Positions 1 to 7,967 of a stretch of DNA of 14,419 bases are shown here, in pieces. The notes beneath the pieces are model-generated. The model saw only the letters and a list, made by a program, of their open reading frames with translations. It did no database searches and was not told the origin of the DNA. Position 1 is the stretch's first letter; every line of letters begins with the position of its first letter. The stretch lies in contig PARM01000029.1 of NCBI GenBank assembly GCA_002711495.1, positions 31,456 through 45,874 of the forward strand, given 5' to 3'. Source of the DNA: Gammaproteobacteria bacterium. Its GTDB lineage: Bacteria > Pseudomonadota > Gammaproteobacteria > Pseudomonadales > Azotimanducaceae. The translations under genes were made by a program, and so were the position numbers.

Positions 1-536
1 GGGCTCCTGGGATCGGGCTTAGGAACCTTTTTGGGTTGAAACGGCAACAATGTCTCTGCAGCAAAATTGATCCAGCGATTTTTCTCTATCGGCTGCCAAC
101 AAATAAATGTAATGCTTCCCCTTGGTTTTAACCCCTTTCTTAGGTTACTAAAAGCTCTTACTGGGTTCGAGAAGAACATGACTCCAAAGCGCGAAAAAAT
201 TTTTGAATAAACTGGGCTAAGTGATATGTCTGCGGCATCGCCTGTCTCGAATGAAATATTTGAAATTTCTTTTGAGCTGTTTTTCGCGCTCGAAATCATT
301 TTCGCCGAGATATCTATGCCTCTAATACCCGCGCCAGTCTCAGCTAGAAGCATAGTAGTAGACCCGCCGCCACAACCAACATCTAAAATTCGATCATCGG
401 GCTTGGGGTTTACTGCCTCGATCAGACTTTTCGTAAAGGGTACAACTAGCCTGTCTATGTAATCGCCAGCATTGAGGAAGCCTTCTCCAAGTCTTCCGTT
501 TCATAACTTTTCCTGTTCTTTATTGGCTGTGTTCAT
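1..536 (-). pseudogene. Class I SAM-dependent methyltransferase, 3'-truncated by the window edge, with in-frame TGA at codon 12
   Basis: Read on the minus strand from ATG at 536-534, the frame gives MNTANKEQEKL, then TGA (503-501), then NGRLGEGFLNAGDYIDRL and a continuous methyltransferase fold to the left edge. SAM-binding motif I is D52-V-G-C-G-G-G58. The acidic residue closing the second strand is D75 in GIDIS. A later block reads FSRFGVMFF and then LRKGLKPRGSITFICW. In this family the residue before N-G near the N-terminus is usually Trp (WNGxxGExW), so the TGA looks like a single G-to-A change of TGG. Other Trp codons in the same gene are TGG, and neighbouring genes end in TGA, so the code is standard. 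No ATG, GTG or TTG lies in frame between the TGA and motif I; the next in-frame Met is codon 62. I infer a nonsense-mutated gene; a sequencing error or readthrough is possible. The substrate is unknown. The C-terminus is outside the window. Confidence 0.8.
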
Positions 537-551
537 ACTGCTCTACTCTTA

Positions 552-595
552 AATCGGTCTAAATAAATTTATTTTGCCGGATTAATTATCCGATT
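552..595. repeat. Nested dyad symmetries between divergent genes
   Basis: A perfect 14-bp palindrome, AAATAAATTTATTT, occupies 561-574. CGGAT (578-582) and ATCCG (588-592) form a short dyad with a 5-base spacer. AATCGG (552-557) and CCGATT (590-595) are outer arms enclosing both. The block lies between the methyltransferase remnant and the sulfatase gene, where a shared operator or divergent promoter would sit. Such AT-rich symmetry can also arise by chance. Confidence 0.3.
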
Positions 596-710
596 CTGAG
601 TATGATTATTTTGGAGAAAGCTAACACTTCAGTCTTTTTTAGCCGAAGCGACTATCCAATTTTTTTAATACTCTAGAAAGCCACGATTTTTGATTATTTG
701 TCAATGCCTA

Positions 711-720
711 GGGGGGGGAG
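711..720 (+). promoter_or_regulatory. G8 tract forming the sulfatase ribosome-binding site
   Basis: Eight consecutive G (711-718) followed by AG give GGGGAG, ending 7 bases before ATG 728. This decides the start codon. A homopolymer of this length is prone to slippage. A change in its length would alter the strength or reach of the Shine-Dalgarno, or would frameshift any product started at ATG 704. Confidence 0.55.
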
Positions 721-727
721 TATGACT

Positions 728-2266
728 ATGTGCAAAACGCAAAGGGCGGATAAATCTGCTCTTGGCATTCGGTTTTTAGGAGCGATCTCAATTCTACTGT
801 TCGACATTCATAGCTTTGCGATGTTTACTCCGCCATTATCCAACGGACTAAAGCCAAACATAATTGTTATTTTGACAGATGACCAGGGGTACGCAGATCT
901 CGGTGTCTATGGTAGCGCTGATTTGCGAACTCCTAACATTGACCGGATGGCGAAAAAGGGGGCCCGAATAGTTAATTTTTACGCTCAGCCCTCCTGCGGC
1001 CCGAGCCGGGCAGCGCTCCTAACGGGTTCCTACCCGATTTTAGTCGGTGAGCCTGAGAACAAAAAAAATCCGAATACCATACTGCACGAGAAAGAACTAA
1101 CCATTGCCGAGATGCTCGAAAAATCTGGTTATATAACTGCGCTGATAGGGAAATGGCACCTGGCTGGAGATGGTGAGGCGCCATGGGATTTTGTGCTGCC
1201 TCCAGCGCCACCCGGACGAGCTGGGGGCAAGGGACCTTTTAACGCGAATCTAATGCCTAACGGGCAAGGGTTTAGCTACTTTTTTGGAACACCGATGCAT
1301 AATGGTTTCACAAAAGATGTCGACCTTAGCCGTTTTGTTGTTGAGCTTATGCGAAATGAAGAAGTGGTAGAGAGCCCCGCTGATATCGATCGATTAACTA
1401 AGACATATACGAAGGAAGCAGTGAACTTTATTCGAAACAATAAAAATAAACCCTTTTTTATCTTGCTCTCGCATAACATGCCTCACGTCCCTTTAGCAGT
1501 TTCCGATGCTTTTCGAGGGAAATCTCCACGCGGACTCTACGGAGACGCGATTGAAGAAATAGATTGGTCGGTCGGCCAGGTTGTCTCAGCATTGAAGGAC
1601 CTAAATCTTCTGAAAGATACTTTAGTAGTTTTTTTGTCTGATAACGGGCCAGAGGTGAGAGCAGAGCTGGGTGATGATGTTGGGAGTGCAGGAGAGCTAA
1701 GAGGCGGCAAATACTCAAATTGGGAGGGTGGTGTGAGAGTGCCTGCTGTTTTCTATTGGTCAGGCACCATTCAACCCAGAACCATCAGTGAGGGTATTTT
1801 TAGCTTAATGGATATCTTTCCGACCGCAGCGGCTCTGGCTGGAGGGAATGCACCAGATTCTTACGGTTTAAACGGCGTGAATATCCTGCCTGCGCTCATA
1901 GGAGAAGATCTTGGTTATAGGCCGAGGCAAAGTTATTTCTACTATTCTTTGACAAGCCTGCAGGCTGTAAGGATGGATAACTGGAAATTAGTTCTACCAA
2001 GAGCTAAAAACTCCCCACATCTACTTTGGCTAGGAAAATATATGGATAGGGTCGAAAAGCCTATGCTTTTTAATCTTAAATTGGATGCTTCTGAGCAAAA
2101 CGATCTCGCCACCGAAAGGCCCGATCTTGTCGCTAAAATGCTGTTGGAAGTCGAAAGAGGGCGAGAGGAGTTTGGCGACTACAATCGGATAGGGACTGCA
2201 AGCCGATTTTTTGACCCCGGTCCTAAAAGACCAAAAACCTACTTTCTGACTCATAGGCAACCCTAA
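728..2266 (+). CDS. Exported type I (S1-family) sulfatase, arylsulfatase A-like
   Basis: Hydrolyses sulfate esters; the natural substrate cannot be read from sequence. Starting at ATG 728 the protein has 512 residues. I chose 728 because GGAG at 717-720 sits 7 bases upstream; in-frame TTG 698 and ATG 704 lack a Shine-Dalgarno and ATG 722 is too close to it. Residues 15-31 (IRFLGAISILLF...SFA) form a signal-peptide core, so the enzyme should act in the periplasm or outside. Family marks in order: TDDQG with metal ligands D51 and D52; the formylglycine motif C90-G-P-S-R94; GKWH (K142, H144); H253 in SHNMPH; LSDNG (D305, N306); and the GGK-Y-x-N-W-E-G-G-V block with K328. Length and all catalytic residues look intact. 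Activity needs conversion of C90 to formylglycine by a maturase that is not in the window. The gene is preceded by a G8 tract and has no same-strand partner. Confidence 0.92.
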   Translation: MCKTQRADKSALGIRFLGAISILLFDIHSFAMFTPPLSNGLKPNIIVILTDDQGYADLGVYGSADLRTPNIDRMAKKGARIVNFYAQPSCGPSRAALLTGSYPILVGEPENKKNPNTILHEKELTIAEMLEKSGYITALIGKWHLAGDGEAPWDFVLPPAPPGRAGGKGPFNANLMPNGQGFSYFFGTPMHNGFTKDVDLSRFVVELMRNEEVVESPADIDRLTKTYTKEAVNFIRNNKNKPFFILLSHNMPHVPLAVSDAFRGKSPRGLYGDAIEEIDWSVGQVVSALKDLNLLKDTLVVFLSDNGPEVRAELGDDVGSAGELRGGKYSNWEGGVRVPAVFYWSGTIQPRTISEGIFSLMDIFPTAAALAGGNAPDSYGLNGVNILPALIGEDLGYRPRQSYFYYSLTSLQAVRMDNWKLVLPRAKNSPHLLWLGKYMDRVEKPMLFNLKLDASEQNDLATERPDLVAKMLLEVERGREEFGDYNRIGTASRFFDPGPKRPKTYFLTHRQP

Positions 2267-2375
2267 AACTGCTTTTATCGCAATCTCGCTCTTTAATTTA
2301 GATGCAAAAAGGTTATGTATAAATGTCAGGTAGTTCACCATCACTAATGGCGCCAAAGAAGGAAAACCACGCTAT

Positions 2376-2514
2376 GTAGGAGGAGGCTAAGCGCACTTAA
2401 AAAAATGGTCGCTACTACCGAGCATATGGCGGAGGGCCAACCCGTTATTTCAAGAAGTTAAGATAATGGCGGAGATAGGAAAAATATGAAGGTTTAAACC
2501 TCTCGTAGGAGGGA
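2376..2514. repeat. Two short direct-repeat pairs and a palindrome in the sulfatase-purU gap
   Basis: GTAGGAGG occurs at 2376-2383 and 2505-2512. ATGGCGGAG occurs at 2427-2435 and 2466-2474, which are 39 bases apart. A perfect 12-bp palindrome, AGGTTTAAACCT, lies at 2490-2501. The gap (2267-2531) has no long open frame; its frames break after at most a few tens of codons. I see no known RNA here. It could be a decayed small gene or simply purine-rich spacer. Confidence 0.35.
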
Positions 2515-2531
2515 GATTATTTTAAATTGAT

Positions 2532-3398
2532 CTATAGGATTACCGTTCGGTTTCCATTGATTTGGACTCGTTCTTCGCAATGAAGCCTAACAGCCTGACA
2601 AAGTGCAGTAGTCTCAATATCGTGTCCCAGATGGACCATCTGCTCGGCAGTTGTTTCATGGGTGATTGGACGAACTTCTTGAACAATTATTGGTCCAGCA
2701 TCTAACTCGGGGGTTACGTAATGAGCGGTTGCCCCTATGACTTTTACTCCTCTCTCATAAGCCTGATGGTAAGGCTTTGAACCAGCAAAGCTTGGAAGGA
2801 AAGAATGATGAATGTTTATGGCTTTCCCTCGTAGCCGCTCGCAAAAGTCTTCGCTCAGAATTTGCATGTAACGTGCTAAGACGAGTAGATCAATATTTAA
2901 CTCGTCGATAATGGTTTGAAAACGACCCTCCTGGTCTTTTTTTGTCTCGGGGGTTATCGGCAGCCAGTAAAAAGGTAATTCATACCAATCTGATATCTTT
3001 TTGGCATCTTCGTGGTTACTCACAATCCCGCAGACTATCGCAGGGAGAACCCCTGATTTCCATTTGTTAAGTAAAACGTTAAGACAATGGTCATATTTAG
3101 AAACTGCAATCAAGATCTTAGGTTTTTCGTGTTTAAGTCTAATTTGATAGCTCATCCGAAACTCAGACGCCAGCTTTTTAAACTCCGACTCAAAATTGAA
3201 TTTGTTGGTATTTAAATTCCGATTGTCAAAGACAACACGCATATGAAATGTTTGGCTGATAGGGTCGGAATAATTAGAGATTTCAGTTACAAAAGCTCCG
3301 CTTTCCGCTAGAAGGGATGTTGATTTAGCAACCACTCCCATCTGGTCAGGGCAAGAAAAGGACAAAATGTAGTCTTGATTTCTTAACTCTTCTCTCAA
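2532..3398 (-). CDS. purU: Formyltetrahydrofolate deformylase
   Basis: Cytosolic enzyme hydrolysing 10-formyl-tetrahydrofolate to formate and tetrahydrofolate, balancing the one-carbon pool. The 288-residue protein has an N-terminal ACT domain (about residues 8-90, opening YILSFSCPDQMGVV) and a formyltransferase-like domain (about 93-288). Catalytic residues are visible: N195 and H197 in NIHHSFLP, and D233 in LDAGP; the N-to-D spacing of 38 matches GAR transformylase. The AKPYHQAYERG-type block (here GSKPYHQAYERG) is characteristic of PurU. The start is TTG (3398-3396), with GAGAGA just upstream; an upstream in-frame TAG excludes a longer form, and no ATG is available near the ACT-domain start. 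It is divergent from mmsA, with 246 bp between them. Length and residues are normal. Formate release of this kind is known to support demethylation-based carbon use in marine bacteria, but that link is only inference here. Confidence 0.95.
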   Translation of the reverse strand: MREELRNQDYILSFSCPDQMGVVAKSTSLLAESGAFVTEISNYSDPISQTFHMRVVFDNRNLNTNKFNFESEFKKLASEFRMSYQIRLKHEKPKILIAVSKYDHCLNVLLNKWKSGVLPAIVCGIVSNHEDAKKISDWYELPFYWLPITPETKKDQEGRFQTIIDELNIDLLVLARYMQILSEDFCERLRGKAINIHHSFLPSFAGSKPYHQAYERGVKVIGATAHYVTPELDAGPIIVQEVRPITHETTAEQMVHLGHDIETTALCQAVRLHCEERVQINGNRTVIL

Positions 3399-3558
3399 GT
3401 TCTCTCTCGCAAGGCACGGTCCGGAACACCTAGTCTATCTTTTTTTTTGTTTCTGAGGAATCAACGTCTTTTCGCAATCAATTATTTTACGACATCGTCT
3501 CAACTTCGTTTAACGGTTGATAGAGAAATTTCTACCGAAGAAATGCATACTGTTCAGC

Positions 3559-3575
3559 AGCAAACATTTTTTGCT
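3559..3575 (+). repeat. Small inverted repeat upstream of mmsA
   Basis: AGCAAA (3559-3564) and TTTGCT (3570-3575) are inverted around a 5-base spacer, about 70 bases before the mmsA start. A second 10-bp palindrome, AGAAATTTCT, lies at 3524-3533. Either could be an operator in the purU/mmsA divergent gap; neither matches a regulator site I can name. Confidence 0.25.
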
Positions 3576-3644
3576 TGCAGCACATCTTGCAATTTAAGAG
3601 ACTGATTTCAATTATTACGCGGTTGGGTTAAACAAGAGGAAATT

Positions 3645-5138
3645 ATGGAGATTGTAGGCCATCTAATTGACGGCAAGAACGTCACCGAAAACACAGCAAC
3701 GATGCCTTTGACTAACCCAGCAACGGGAATACAAGCATCAGAGCTCGCTTTGGCTTCGGCAGAGCAAACCCGAGGCGCCATCGAGGCAGCCTCAAAGGCA
3801 TACCCCTCTTGGCGAGCGACTCTGCCGGTGAAAAGAGCTCAGGTTATGTTTCGCTTTAAATCGCTGCTTGAAGAACACTTGACTGACATCGGCTATTTGA
3901 TCGGTAGGGAGCATGGGAAGATACCACATGATGCTGAGGGTGAAGTTCGGCGTGGAATTGAGAATGTAGAGTTTGCGTGCTTCGCCCCTGAAATCTTGAA
4001 AGGAGAGTTTTCAAAGAATGTTGGCCCAGGAATAGATTCTTGGAGCGAATTTCAACCCCTAGGTGTTGCTGCTGGGATTACCCCTTTCAATTTTCCAGTG
4101 ATGGTGCCGCTTTGGATGTATCCGCTCGCAATTGTTTGCGGGAATACCTTTGTACTGAAGCCGTCAGAAAAAGATCCATCGGCAGCTTTATACGTTGCTA
4201 AATTGGCACATGAGGCAGGCCTGCCCAATGGTGTTTTAAATGTAGTCAATGGTGGTAAAGAGGTTGTCGATGTCCTTCTTACAGATCCGGCCATAAAGGC
4301 CATAAGTTTCGTAGGTTCAACTCCTGTAGCCGAGTCCGTTTACAATAAAGCTACCAGCGAGGGTAAGCGATGCCAAGCGCTTGGTGGTGCTAAAAATCAC
4401 GCGATCATCATGCCTGATGCTGATCTTCCCAATGCAGTAAAAGCCCTTACGGGAGCAGCGTTTGGATCTTCTGGTGAGCGTTGCATGGCTATCTCTGTCG
4501 CAGTTGTCGTAGGGCAACAAACCGCAAAGGATTTGGTTACAAATCTTAAGACCGAAATGTCGGGTTTGAGGGTAGGGGGTCCGCAAAACAATAATAACGA
4601 CTTTGGACCGCTCATCTCGGCTGAACATAAGCAGAAAGTTATCAGTTTAATTGAAAGCGCGGAAGCAGAGGGAGCCGAGCTTGTTGTCGATGGCCGGTCG
4701 CCTAAGCTTAGCGACGAGGATCGGGGGTTTTTCCTAGGCGGAACACTAATTGACAAAGTAAAACCTGAAATGACTTGTTATCGAAACGAGATATTTGGTC
4801 CAGTACTTTGTGTTGTTCATGTCGATAACTTAGAAAAAGCAATGGAGTTGGTGAGTGAGCATGAATATGGCAATGGTGCCTGCCTTTTTACCAGAGATGG
4901 TGAGGCAGCTAGGCATTTCTCGGATAATGTTGAAGCGGGTATGGTTGGAATCAATGTACCTCTTCCAGTCCCGGTTTCATATCATAGTTTTGGTGGTTGG
5001 AAGCGTTCTATGTTTGGAGATCTGAGTGCATATGGACCAGATGGTGTACGTTTTTACACGAGGAGGAAAACAATTACCCAGCGATGGCCATCACACAGCA
5101 CCAAGGAGACGACGCGCTTCTCTTTTCCTGCAAGCTGA
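3645..5138 (+). CDS. mmsA: CoA-acylating methylmalonate-semialdehyde dehydrogenase
   Basis: Oxidises methylmalonate semialdehyde to propionyl-CoA or malonate semialdehyde to acetyl-CoA, with NAD and CoA, in valine, inositol or 3-hydroxypropionate-type catabolism. The 497 residues equal the family's usual length. The N-terminal NAD-binding region has N149 in TPFNFP and K172 in LKPSE. Catalytic C280 lies in SSGERCMA. The block ALGGAKNH replaces the ELGG of ordinary aldehyde dehydrogenases, so the general-base Glu is absent, as expected for CoA-acylating members. EIFGP follows near residue 383. The ATG at 3645 is preceded by AGAGGAAA, a good Shine-Dalgarno. The sulfatase at 5220 follows on the same strand after 81 bp, so the two may be co-transcribed. 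A DddC role in DMSP breakdown is an alternative within the same family, but no ddd genes are near. Confidence 0.93.
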   Translation: MEIVGHLIDGKNVTENTATMPLTNPATGIQASELALASAEQTRGAIEAASKAYPSWRATLPVKRAQVMFRFKSLLEEHLTDIGYLIGREHGKIPHDAEGEVRRGIENVEFACFAPEILKGEFSKNVGPGIDSWSEFQPLGVAAGITPFNFPVMVPLWMYPLAIVCGNTFVLKPSEKDPSAALYVAKLAHEAGLPNGVLNVVNGGKEVVDVLLTDPAIKAISFVGSTPVAESVYNKATSEGKRCQALGGAKNHAIIMPDADLPNAVKALTGAAFGSSGERCMAISVAVVVGQQTAKDLVTNLKTEMSGLRVGGPQNNNNDFGPLISAEHKQKVISLIESAEAEGAELVVDGRSPKLSDEDRGFFLGGTLIDKVKPEMTCYRNEIFGPVLCVVHVDNLEKAMELVSEHEYGNGACLFTRDGEAARHFSDNVEAGMVGINVPLPVPVSYHSFGGWKRSMFGDLSAYGPDGVRFYTRRKTITQRWPSHSTKETTRFSFPAS

Positions 5139-5219
5139 GAATTAAGATCATATTTGTTCGCGAGACCTGAGAGAGTTTAAAGACATGAAACAGTCGGAAC
5201 ACCAAAACTAGGAAGATAT

Positions 5220-6695
5220 ATGTATCGTAAAGGCCGAGTACTCGCTCTCCTTATCGGATTAATTTCTATGATAATTTTTGCACAGGGAACTTTTTCTGAA
5301 TCACGCCCAAATTTTCTAGTAATTATGACAGACGACCAAGGTAAGTGGGCGCTCGGACAATATGACCCTAGAATACGAACTCCAAACATTGATTATTTGG
5401 CGGAAAACGGGGTCCGCTTTGATGAAGCAATTGCCCCAGTCCCTGTGTGTTCGCCCGCAAGAGCAAGTTTTTTTACGGGGAAAACGCCTTCCCAACACGG
5501 CGTTCACGATTTTTTAAGCACTTCGGACAGTGCCCAGCACAATTGGTTGGAAGATGAAAAACTCATTTCGGAAGAGCTGTCTGAGAAAGGTTACAGCGTA
5601 GGCCTTTTCGGAAAATGGCACGCGGATACCAGGGAATGGGTTCATAGAGAAGAATTCGACGAGTTTTTAACTTATGACGAGCGAGAGCCAGGATGGATTA
5701 ACCAATATCTTCATTCTGGAACTGTCCATTTCTCCAGAAATGGTGTGCCCGAGACATATACGGGAATTCAAGCGCGATTCTTGACAGAGAACGCTATTCG
5801 ATTTATCGATCGGGCAAAAAAAAGACCATTCGCAGCGTTCTTAATGTTAACCCAACCTCATTTTCCTTTCTCAGCTCTTCCTGAGAGACTTGTTGAGAGC
5901 TACCGATCAATTGGCTCCAACATAGTTGGGTTAGAGAGCGAGGGTTCTTTAAAGAACCGGAATCATCGCGGCCAAGATACTTTGACCAACGCCAAAGAAC
6001 TTGAACTAGCTCATGCAGAGAAAATCGCTCAATACTTGGCCGCTGTAACCCTCATTGATGAACAGGTAGGTCAACTCTCTGATGCCTTAGAATCGAGAGG
6101 TCTTTTGGGAAACACCTATATTATTTTTACGTCTGATCATGGTCATATGACTGGTCAGTATGGTCTTTACGGGAAGGGAAACGCTACCAGGCCACAAAAT
6201 CTTTATCAGGAATCGATCAATATTCCGCTTGTGATCTTTGGTCCAAAGAGCGCAGTGAAAGGTCCGCAGATAAGGAAAGAGTTCGTCAATCTTTATGATC
6301 TTTTCCCTACTTTGATAGAGTTGTCTGGGATCGAACTCGCTACTAAATACGTAGGCCCTGGGAAAAGCCTCGTTCCTCTAATAAAAGGCGAGATAGCAAA
6401 AAAGTTCCGCCGATATCAGTACGCTGAGTATGGCAACGCGAGAATGATTCATGATGGAACACTAAAACTAGTGCGTTATTACCAAAAAGAACCGAAAAAT
6501 AGTTTCGAAGATATTTGGTACCAGCTGGGCGAAAAAGGTAGCGAGCGGCGCGCGATTGAGCAGCCAACGAGTGAGTCGAGTGCGAAAATGATATATGCTC
6601 TGGAAGCTTTTTTCTCTAAATACGAGTCGCAAGAGCATTCCGGAAGAAAAATCTGGGATCTGCCAAGGCATAATGGAAGTGAGCCTTGGCGTTGA
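5220..6695 (+). CDS. Exported type I (S1-family) sulfatase
   Basis: Second sulfate-ester hydrolase, 491 residues. Residues 1-26 (MYRKGRVLALLIGLISMIIF then AQGTFS) form a clear signal peptide, so it should be periplasmic or secreted. The formylglycine motif is C77-S-P-A-R81. Metal and active-site marks are D38 and D39 in TDDQG, K132 and H134 in GKWH, H214 in TQPHFPF, D306 and H307 in TSDHG, and K319 in YGKG. The SDHG/YGKG pattern with TQPHFPF differs from the SDNG pattern of the other sulfatase, so the two belong to different subfamilies and probably cut different substrates. AGGAAG lies 6 bases before ATG 5220. It stands 81 bp downstream of mmsA and may share its transcript. All key residues are present. 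The substrate is not predictable; no sulfatase-activating enzyme is in view. Confidence 0.92.
   Translation: MYRKGRVLALLIGLISMIIFAQGTFSESRPNFLVIMTDDQGKWALGQYDPRIRTPNIDYLAENGVRFDEAIAPVPVCSPARASFFTGKTPSQHGVHDFLSTSDSAQHNWLEDEKLISEELSEKGYSVGLFGKWHADTREWVHREEFDEFLTYDEREPGWINQYLHSGTVHFSRNGVPETYTGIQARFLTENAIRFIDRAKKRPFAAFLMLTQPHFPFSALPERLVESYRSIGSNIVGLESEGSLKNRNHRGQDTLTNAKELELAHAEKIAQYLAAVTLIDEQVGQLSDALESRGLLGNTYIIFTSDHGHMTGQYGLYGKGNATRPQNLYQESINIPLVIFGPKSAVKGPQIRKEFVNLYDLFPTLIELSGIELATKYVGPGKSLVPLIKGEIAKKFRRYQYAEYGNARMIHDGTLKLVRYYQKEPKNSFEDIWYQLGEKGSERRAIEQPTSESSAKMIYALEAFFSKYESQEHSGRKIWDLPRHNGSEPWR
6662..6690. repeat. 8-bp perfect inverted repeat at the end of the sulfatase gene
   Basis: GCCAAGGC (6662-6669) and GCCTTGGC (6683-6690) can pair as a GC-rich stem with a 13-base loop, ending 3 bases before the sulfatase stop codon. 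On the plus strand it is followed by an A-rich, not T-rich, stretch, so it is not a standard intrinsic terminator. It may stabilise the mRNA end or act as a weak terminator between the convergent sulfatase and hydrolase genes. Confidence 0.4.
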
Positions 6696-6784
6696 GAAAA
6701 ACCATAAAAAAATAAAGGGTCTACCTAAATATCTCGAGCTTCAATCAACTACGGGAAGAGCCTAAATAGACATCTTTTCTTGGA

Positions 6785-7747
6785 TTAGATTTTTTCCAAC
6801 AAAAATTTTTTAATATCTTCTGCTGTGAGATTTGGTGACTCGTACATCGGCAAGTGTCCAACCTTTGGATAAATTTTGGCCTGAACGTCTGCAATATTTT
6901 CTAAGAATTGAAGGCGCGACTCTACACTGATAATGTTGTCCTCTTCCCCATGAATAAGCAATGTGGGCGCTCTGATTTTTCGCAATAGTTCAAGTTCATA
7001 ATGCGACTCATCTTGTGGTCTATTCATATCAAAAAGAACTGCGTCCCTTGAACCCTCCATAAGAACAAGATCGTGGAACTCTTCGGCAAGGGATCGAGTT
7101 GCAAGAGCTTGGTCATATAGGCTTTTTTCTAGACCTTGGTAGGCAAAGAATTTTGGAGTAAAAAGTACCAGGAAATTTCGAGTCGTGTTTGATCCCATCA
7201 ATTTCCAAGCAAGGGGGCGTTCAGATTTTTGGGTTTGGGAGGGTCTTTCAACTCCGCTAGAAGCTAGCAGGATCAGTTTGTAGGCTCTTTCAGGGTGGGC
7301 TGATGCGTATCTCCAGGAGACTCTTCCTCCCATTGAGTTACCACCGATAGAGAATTTATCAATATTAAGGTTTTCTGCTAGCTCATTGATTACATTTATT
7401 GCTGAGTTTATCGAGTAATCTCTTGTGGGGATAGCTCCGGTAAGACCAAACCCTGGGAGGTCTAAAGAGATGATCCTGAGATCGTCTGATAACAACGCAG
7501 AGAGCTTTTTGAAATTAAGAGAAGATCCCATAAAGCCATGCAAAAGTACCAGCGCATGTTTGTCGTGATTTCCTTCATCCCTGTAATGCAATCTGCCACC
7601 TTCGCTTAGCCTTAGGTATTTTGACGAATGGTTTGAATATTTCGCCTCCAGAACCTTTTTCGGAATATCGAAGTAAATGCCATTGAGGATCAAAACAATA
7701 GTTGAAATTATTAATGCGAGTAGGCTGAAGTGAAAAACTCTTTTCAT
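6785..7747 (-). CDS. Alpha/beta-fold hydrolase with N-terminal membrane anchor
   Basis: A 320-residue hydrolase of unknown substrate. Residues 7-23 are a hydrophobic segment (FSLLALIISTIVLILNG) after MKR, probably an uncleaved anchor or signal sequence, placing the catalytic domain outside the cytoplasm. The domain starts near residue 44. Visible marks are the oxyanion-hole HG at 70-71 (LLHGFMGSS), DLPGFG at 96-101, nucleophile S138 in GNSMGG, acid D270 in HGEEDNI, and base H298 in VGHLPMYE. The order and spacing fit the canonical Ser-Asp-His triad, resembling the MhpC/haloperoxidase-like family. An esterase or lipase role is likely but not shown. The start is ATG (7747-7745). It is convergent with the sulfatase on its left and 220 bp downstream of surE on the same strand; that gap has no clear terminator, so co-transcription is uncertain. 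Confidence 0.88.
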   Translation of the reverse strand: MKRVFHFSLLALIISTIVLILNGIYFDIPKKVLEAKYSNHSSKYLRLSEGGRLHYRDEGNHDKHALVLLHGFMGSSLNFKKLSALLSDDLRIISLDLPGFGLTGAIPTRDYSINSAINVINELAENLNIDKFSIGGNSMGGRVSWRYASAHPERAYKLILLASSGVERPSQTQKSERPLAWKLMGSNTTRNFLVLFTPKFFAYQGLEKSLYDQALATRSLAEEFHDLVLMEGSRDAVLFDMNRPQDESHYELELLRKIRAPTLLIHGEEDNIISVESRLQFLENIADVQAKIYPKVGHLPMYESPNLTAEDIKKFLLEKI

Positions 7748-7967
7748 TATGTTTCAAAATTTCTATTTTTTTTCCGATTTCAACTCGGTAAGGTCGCCTG
7801 TAATTTAACTAAAATGAGTGCTCTTGGGTAATTACGTTAGAGTAAGCCTTCTGATTATTTGGCTCAAGAGACCAACACTATCGGCGAAGCTGAAACAAAA
7901 AAATGAGGTCTTGACGCGAACTATTGGTTATCTGCTCTCCTCAAAGAGACATTTAATTAGACTTTCA

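Noticed and set aside
501..503. Selenocysteine or reassigned UGA in the methyltransferase
   Set aside because: Position 12 corresponds to a structural Trp rather than a redox Cys, TGA is used as a stop by neighbouring genes, and Trp is TGG elsewhere in the same frame.
2406..2462. 18-codon ORF in the sulfatase-purU gap
   Set aside because: It has no close Shine-Dalgarno, no recognisable similarity and is too short to support by sequence alone.
3399..3644. Riboswitch upstream of purU or mmsA
   Set aside because: A short ACCGAAG string recalls glycine riboswitches, but the flanking helices and GGAGAGA-type motifs are missing.
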